NCBI RefSeq assembly: GCF_020034665.1
Contig: NZ_JAIQDI010000002.1
Location: forward strand, 1,426,001-1,490,000
From: Niabella beijingensis
GTDB lineage: Bacteria > Bacteroidota > Bacteroidia > Chitinophagales > Chitinophagaceae
Direction: 5' to 3'
DNA: 64,000 bases
In this document: in pieces, positions 60,590-64,000 of the stretch
Layout: each line of letters begins with the position of its first letter
Numbering within the stretch: position 1 is the first letter of the stretch
The notes under the pieces: model-generated
Told to the model about the DNA's origin: nothing
Seen by the model: only the letters and a program-made list of their open reading frames with translations
The model's database searches: none
Made by a program: the position numbers and the translations under genes

Positions 60590-60730
60590 AGCCCATGTCC
60601 GTGTCAGATTTGTGCATTTACTAATCTGAAACGAATTGATGATTTGTTAAATCTCCAGCATATACCAGCCTGGATGTTCAGGCCACAATCAATGACAATA
60701 CAGATAACAATGTTTGTTTAGAAGCACTTT

Positions 60731-63082
60731 TTAGTACTCCCATTTCCAATTTTTAATTTCTGGTATATCATCAAAATAAGTGCTGATATACGCTTTATGC
60801 TCATTTAATTTTTGCTCACAATAAGCATCAAACTGGTCCCTTTTATATACCATCCCGGGAACGCGTCTAACTGCTTCCATTGCCAGTTGATATCTGCTCA
60901 TATTATTCAGTACCGTCATGTCAAATGGGGTAGTGGTTGTACCTTCTTCCATATACCCCCGTACATGAAACCTTGGAGGGTTGGGACGCCCATGAACCAG
61001 GTCATGGATAATGCGTACATAGCCGTGAAAAGCAAATATTACATGAGCATTATCTGTAAAGAGCTCGGTAAATTGCTCGTCGCTTAAACCATGTGGATGG
61101 TATAATACCGGTGATAATGTCATAAGATCCACAACATTTACGAGTCGTACCTTTAGCTCTGGAAGCTGTTTGCGTAAAATTGAAACGGCAGCCACAGCTT
61201 CTAGTGTAGGAACATCCCCTGCACAGGCGATGATGACATCTGGTTGGGTTCCGTCATCGTTACCGGCCCATTTCCATACGGATGCGCCACGCGCGCAATG
61301 TTCAACGGCTTCTTCGATTGTCAGCCATTGTAATTCGGGTTGTTTTCCTGCAACCACCAGGTTTGCATAATCCTTACTGGAAAAACAATGATGCATTACT
61401 GATAAAAGGGTATTTGCGTCTGGAGGGAAATAAATACGGGTGACGGTACTTTTTTTATTGATCACCGTATCAATAAATCCGGGGCCCTGATGGCTGTATC
61501 CATTATGGTCCTGGCGCCAGGAATGCGATGTTAACAGGTAATTCAATGAAGCTACCGGCTTGCGCCATGGCAGTTCCCTACTGGTTTTTATCCACTTTGC
61601 ATATTGGCTGAACATGGAGTCAATAATGGTTATGAAAGCTTCGTAGCAGGAAAACAGTCCATGCCTTCCGGTTAATAGATATCCTTCCAGCCAACCTTCA
61701 CAAAGGTGTTCACTTAAGACTTCCATTACCCGGCCATCTGCGGAAATATGGTCGTCTGTATCCAGTCTTTTTTCTAAAAAGCAACGCATTGTTTTTTCAA
61801 AAACTGCCTGTAACCGGTTTGAGGCTGTTTCATCCGGGCAAAATAACCTGAAATTCCGGTTTTCCTGGTTCAGTTCAAAAATATCGCGTAGATAATTACC
61901 GAAGATCCGGGTGCTTTCTGCTTCGGTGGTTCCGGGATGAGGAACGGTAATAGCGTATTTTTTGAAATCAGGGAGGTTCAATTCTTTAAGAACTGTTCCT
62001 CCGTTGGCCAGGGAAAGCATCCCCATCCGCTTGCCCCCATTAGGAACAATATTTTGCAATTCAGGAATCAGACTTCCATTTTTATTAAATAGTTTTTCCG
62101 GGGCATAACTGCGCATCCACTCTTCCAGAAGCTGTAGCTGTTCCGGGTTGGATTTTACATCGGTTAAGGGTACCTGATGCGACCTGAAGGAGTTTTCGAT
62201 CGGCTGATGATTCCATTCTTTTGGCCCTGTCCAGCCTTTTGGCGACCTCAGGACGATCATGGGCCACCCCTCGATTTCGGGCTCATTTGTAGTTCTGGCG
62301 CGTTGTTGAAGTGTTCTGATTTGTGAATAGGCTTTGTCAAATGTTTCTGCCATTGCACGGTGCATAAGTATAGGATCACTGCCCTCTACAAAATGCACTT
62401 CATACCCGTACCCGGTAAACAAGGCCTTAAGTTCGGGATCTGTTTTCCTTGCAAGTACAGTTGGCCCTGCTATCTTATATCCGTTTAAATGCAGAATAGG
62501 GAGTACCGCTCCGTCCCTTATCGGGTTCAAAAAGCTCAGAGATTTCCAGCTACCTTCCAGAGGGGCCGTTTCGGCCTCACCATCGCCGACTACGCAGGCA
62601 ACAATCAGGTCCGGATTGTCAAAAGCGGCACCAAAAGCATGTACCATTGCATATCCTAATTCTCCCCCTTCATGTATGGAACCCGGGGTATGTGCACTTA
62701 CATGGCTGGGAATGCCGCCAGGAGTCGAAAACTGCCTGAATAATTTTTTCATACCTTTTTCATCCATAGATACTTTCGGGTATACTTCCGAGTAACTCCC
62801 CTCCAGATAAGTATTAGCCACGATTGCCGGCGCCCCGTGTCCCGGACCACATACATAAAGGATATTGGCATTGGTATCCTTTATCAGGCGGTTAAGGTGT
62901 ACATAAATAAAGCTTAAACCCGGTGATGTGCCCCAATGGCCGAGTAGTCTAGGCTTAATATGTGCGGCCTTTAGCGGTTCACGCAGCAGCGGGTTATCTT
63001 GTAAATATATTTGCCCGGCTGCAAGATAATTGGCTGCTTGCCAGTACCGGTGCATACTTTGCAATTGTTGTTCTGTTGTCAT
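60731..63082 (-). CDS. xfp: Xylulose-5-phosphate/fructose-6-phosphate phosphoketolase
   Basis: A 783-residue enzyme from ATG 63082 (an upstream ATG at 63124 overlaps ackA and is not needed). It cleaves X5P or F6P with phosphate to acetyl phosphate plus G3P or E4P using ThDP. Motifs: [20 protein letters not shown] (about 46-65), [32 protein letters not shown] (about 166-180), and [17 protein letters not shown] (about 527-543). It is 13 nt downstream of ackA; acetyl phosphate would be turned into ATP by AckA. No dyad is visible upstream because the operon promoter lies beyond the window. Confidence 0.96.
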   Translation of the reverse strand: MTTEQQLQSMHRYWQAANYLAAGQIYLQDNPLLREPLKAAHIKPRLLGHWGTSPGLSFIYVHLNRLIKDTNANILYVCGPGHGAPAIVANTYLEGSYSEVYPKVSMDEKGMKKLFRQFSTPGGIPSHVSAHTPGSIHEGGELGYAMVHAFGAAFDNPDLIVACVVGDGEAETAPLEGSWKSLSFLNPIRDGAVLPILHLNGYKIAGPTVLARKTDPELKALFTGYGYEVHFVEGSDPILMHRAMAETFDKAYSQIRTLQQRARTTNEPEIEGWPMIVLRSPKGWTGPKEWNHQPIENSFRSHQVPLTDVKSNPEQLQLLEEWMRSYAPEKLFNKNGSLIPELQNIVPNGGKRMGMLSLANGGTVLKELNLPDFKKYAITVPHPGTTEAESTRIFGNYLRDIFELNQENRNFRLFCPDETASNRLQAVFEKTMRCFLEKRLDTDDHISADGRVMEVLSEHLCEGWLEGYLLTGRHGLFSCYEAFITIIDSMFSQYAKWIKTSRELPWRKPVASLNYLLTSHSWRQDHNGYSHQGPGFIDTVINKKSTVTRIYFPPDANTLLSVMHHCFSSKDYANLVVAGKQPELQWLTIEEAVEHCARGASVWKWAGNDDGTQPDVIIACAGDVPTLEAVAAVSILRKQLPELKVRLVNVVDLMTLSPVLYHPHGLSDEQFTELFTDNAHVIFAFHGYVRIIHDLVHGRPNPPRFHVRGYMEEGTTTTPFDMTVLNNMSRYQLAMEAVRRVPGMVYKRDQFDAYCEQKLNEHKAYISTYFDDIPEIKNWKWEY

Positions 63083-63095
63083 AATTATTACGTTT

Positions 63096-64000
63096 TTAAG
63101 AAAAAAGAAGCATATGTTTTGCAATCATATAAGCTTCATCTGTTTTTATCACCCGTACTTTAACTGCAGAATTTTTTGAAGAAATAAGTTCACCGCTATT
63201 GCCATTCCCGGAGTTGATGCGAATACCCAGATATTGAAGACCGTCGCAAATCCTGTTTCTGATAACGGAAGCATGCTCTCCTATACCGCCGGTAAAGATC
63301 AGGGTGTCAATACCATTTAACACAGCCGTCATCGCCCCGATCATCTTTCTTATATTATAACAGAATAGGTCCAGGGCTTCGGCCACCTGGCTGTTCTCCA
63401 GCTCCAAGGAAAGGAGCGTTTCCAGGTCCGCACTTACTTCCGATACACCTTTTAGCCCTGATTCATGACTTAATAAATGTTCCAGGTCTGGGGCAGTCAT
63501 TTTCTTTTGTATTAAGAGATATAATAACACGCCAGGGTCAACATCGCCACACCTTGTACCCATCATTAACCCTCCGATAGGCGTCATTCCCATTGTCGTG
63601 TCAACGGATACACCGTTATTAACAGCAGCCAGACTGGAACCATTACCCAGGTGCGCAATTACTATTTTTCCGTTAGTTTCATCTGGGACAGATCTCTGAA
63701 GGTATTGCATAATATATTCAAATGAAAGGCCATGAAACCCATATTTTTGAACTCCTTCTTTCCATAGAAATCTTGGGAGGGGGTAGTATTTTGCATGTGG
63801 AGGAATGGAACTGTGGAAAAAAGTATCAAAACAGGCAATATGTTTCACTGTCGGAAATACTTTCATAAATGTACTGATTACATTCATTTCATCGGGGATA
63901 TGAGTTGGTGCTAATGATCGTATAGATTTCAAATACTCCAAAAAAACACTATCGATAAGCTCTGGCTGACGATGGGCTGTACCTCCCTGAACGATTCTGT
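63096..64000 (-). CDS. ackA: Acetate kinase, 5' end beyond window
   Basis: The frame is open to the window edge and contains about 300 of the usual ~400 residues. Beyond the first internal start it continues upstream with RIVQGG...HRQPELID, matching the usual HRIVHGG substrate loop. Other motifs: [66 protein letters not shown], and [14 protein letters not shown]. It makes acetate and ATP from acetyl phosphate and ADP. It precedes xfp in one operon. Confidence 0.96.
   Translation of the reverse strand, partial: RIVQGGTAHRQPELIDSVFLEYLKSIRSLAPTHIPDEMNVISTFMKVFPTVKHIACFDTFFHSSIPPHAKYYPLPRFLWKEGVQKYGFHGLSFEYIMQYLQRSVPDETNGKIVIAHLGNGSSLAAVNNGVSVDTTMGMTPIGGLMMGTRCGDVDPGVLLYLLIQKKMTAPDLEHLLSHESGLKGVSEVSADLETLLSLELENSQVAEALDLFCYNIRKMIGAMTAVLNGIDTLIFTGGIGEHASVIRNRICDGLQYLGIRINSGNGNSGELISSKNSAVKVRVIKTDEAYMIAKHMLLFS

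Noticed and set aside
1..64000. tRNA, rRNA, CRISPR array, insertion sequence or prophage
   Set aside because: No cloverleaf, conserved rRNA segment, regularly spaced repeat, transposase or phage protein was recognised on either strand.

Overview
The window comes from a Bacteroidota chromosome, most likely family Chitinophagaceae (inference). Supporting evidence: Bacteroidota-type promoters (TTG about 19 nt upstream of TAnnTTTG), a DUF4249 lipoprotein, a Tat-exported NIPSNAP protein, a fibronectin-III protein with an embedded membrane hairpin, and mostly SD-poor starts. No rRNA, tRNA, CRISPR array, transposase or phage gene was seen.

Layout. 0-11 kb is an ordinary, visibly GC-richer region: GNAT acetyltransferase, DUF4249 lipoprotein, a pair of ~113-nt intergenic repeats, DNA polymerase IV, superoxide dismutase, a secreted glycoside hydrolase, a NIPSNAP protein, an AraC regulator, a surface fibronectin-III protein and a basic-secretory-protein-like metallopeptidase. 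11.4-51 kb is an AT-richer stress or dormancy island: eight tandem-domain universal stress proteins (USPs), two Zn alcohol dehydrogenases, PEP synthase, two Hsp20s, two triple-BON proteins, two PNPOx-fold proteins, a CoA-transferase, PolX without PHP, an L,D-transpeptidase, YtxH, dodecin, a phospholipase D, MlaEFD, a YciF-like protein, a bactofilin-like membrane protein, a baeRF/Balon-like protein, an ATP-dependent DNA ligase, a flippase-like protein and a beta-barrel. It also holds a PAS histidine kinase, a receiver-CRP fusion regulator and two paralogous ~204-nt candidate sRNAs. 51-60.6 kb holds a CPBP protease, a P-type ATPase and a persulfide/sulfur module (Crp, TauE/SafE, MBL-rhodanese, rhodanese, methyltransferase, two YeeE/YedE halves). 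60.7-64 kb is an ackA-xfp phosphoketolase operon, with ackA cut by the window end.

Main observation. Nearly every transcription unit in the 12-51 kb island, and both sRNA copies, is preceded by one CRP/FNR-type dyad, TGA-N6-TCA (commonly RTGAT-N5-TCATT). Its centre lies 28.5-31.5 nt (nearly always 29.5 or 30.5) upstream of the first base of a Bacteroidota -7 box (TAnnTTTR or close). That places the dyad near -41.5, as for class II activation by FNR or CRP. I read about 24 such promoters on both strands by eye. The island therefore looks like a single regulon whose gene content resembles the mycobacterial DosR dormancy regulon (USPs, Hsp20, a baeRF/Balon-type ribosome factor). The receiver-CRP protein at 28016-29074 is the most economical candidate activator (inference).

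How the genes may work together. When activated, probably by low oxygen or energy limitation, the cell would make USPs and chaperones, a ribosome hibernation factor, fermentative and acetate enzymes, envelope-maintenance systems (Mla, BON, L,D-transpeptidase, phospholipase D), DNA end-repair enzymes and two sRNAs. Xfp-AckA and the persulfide module flank the island but lack the dyad in the sequence visible here.
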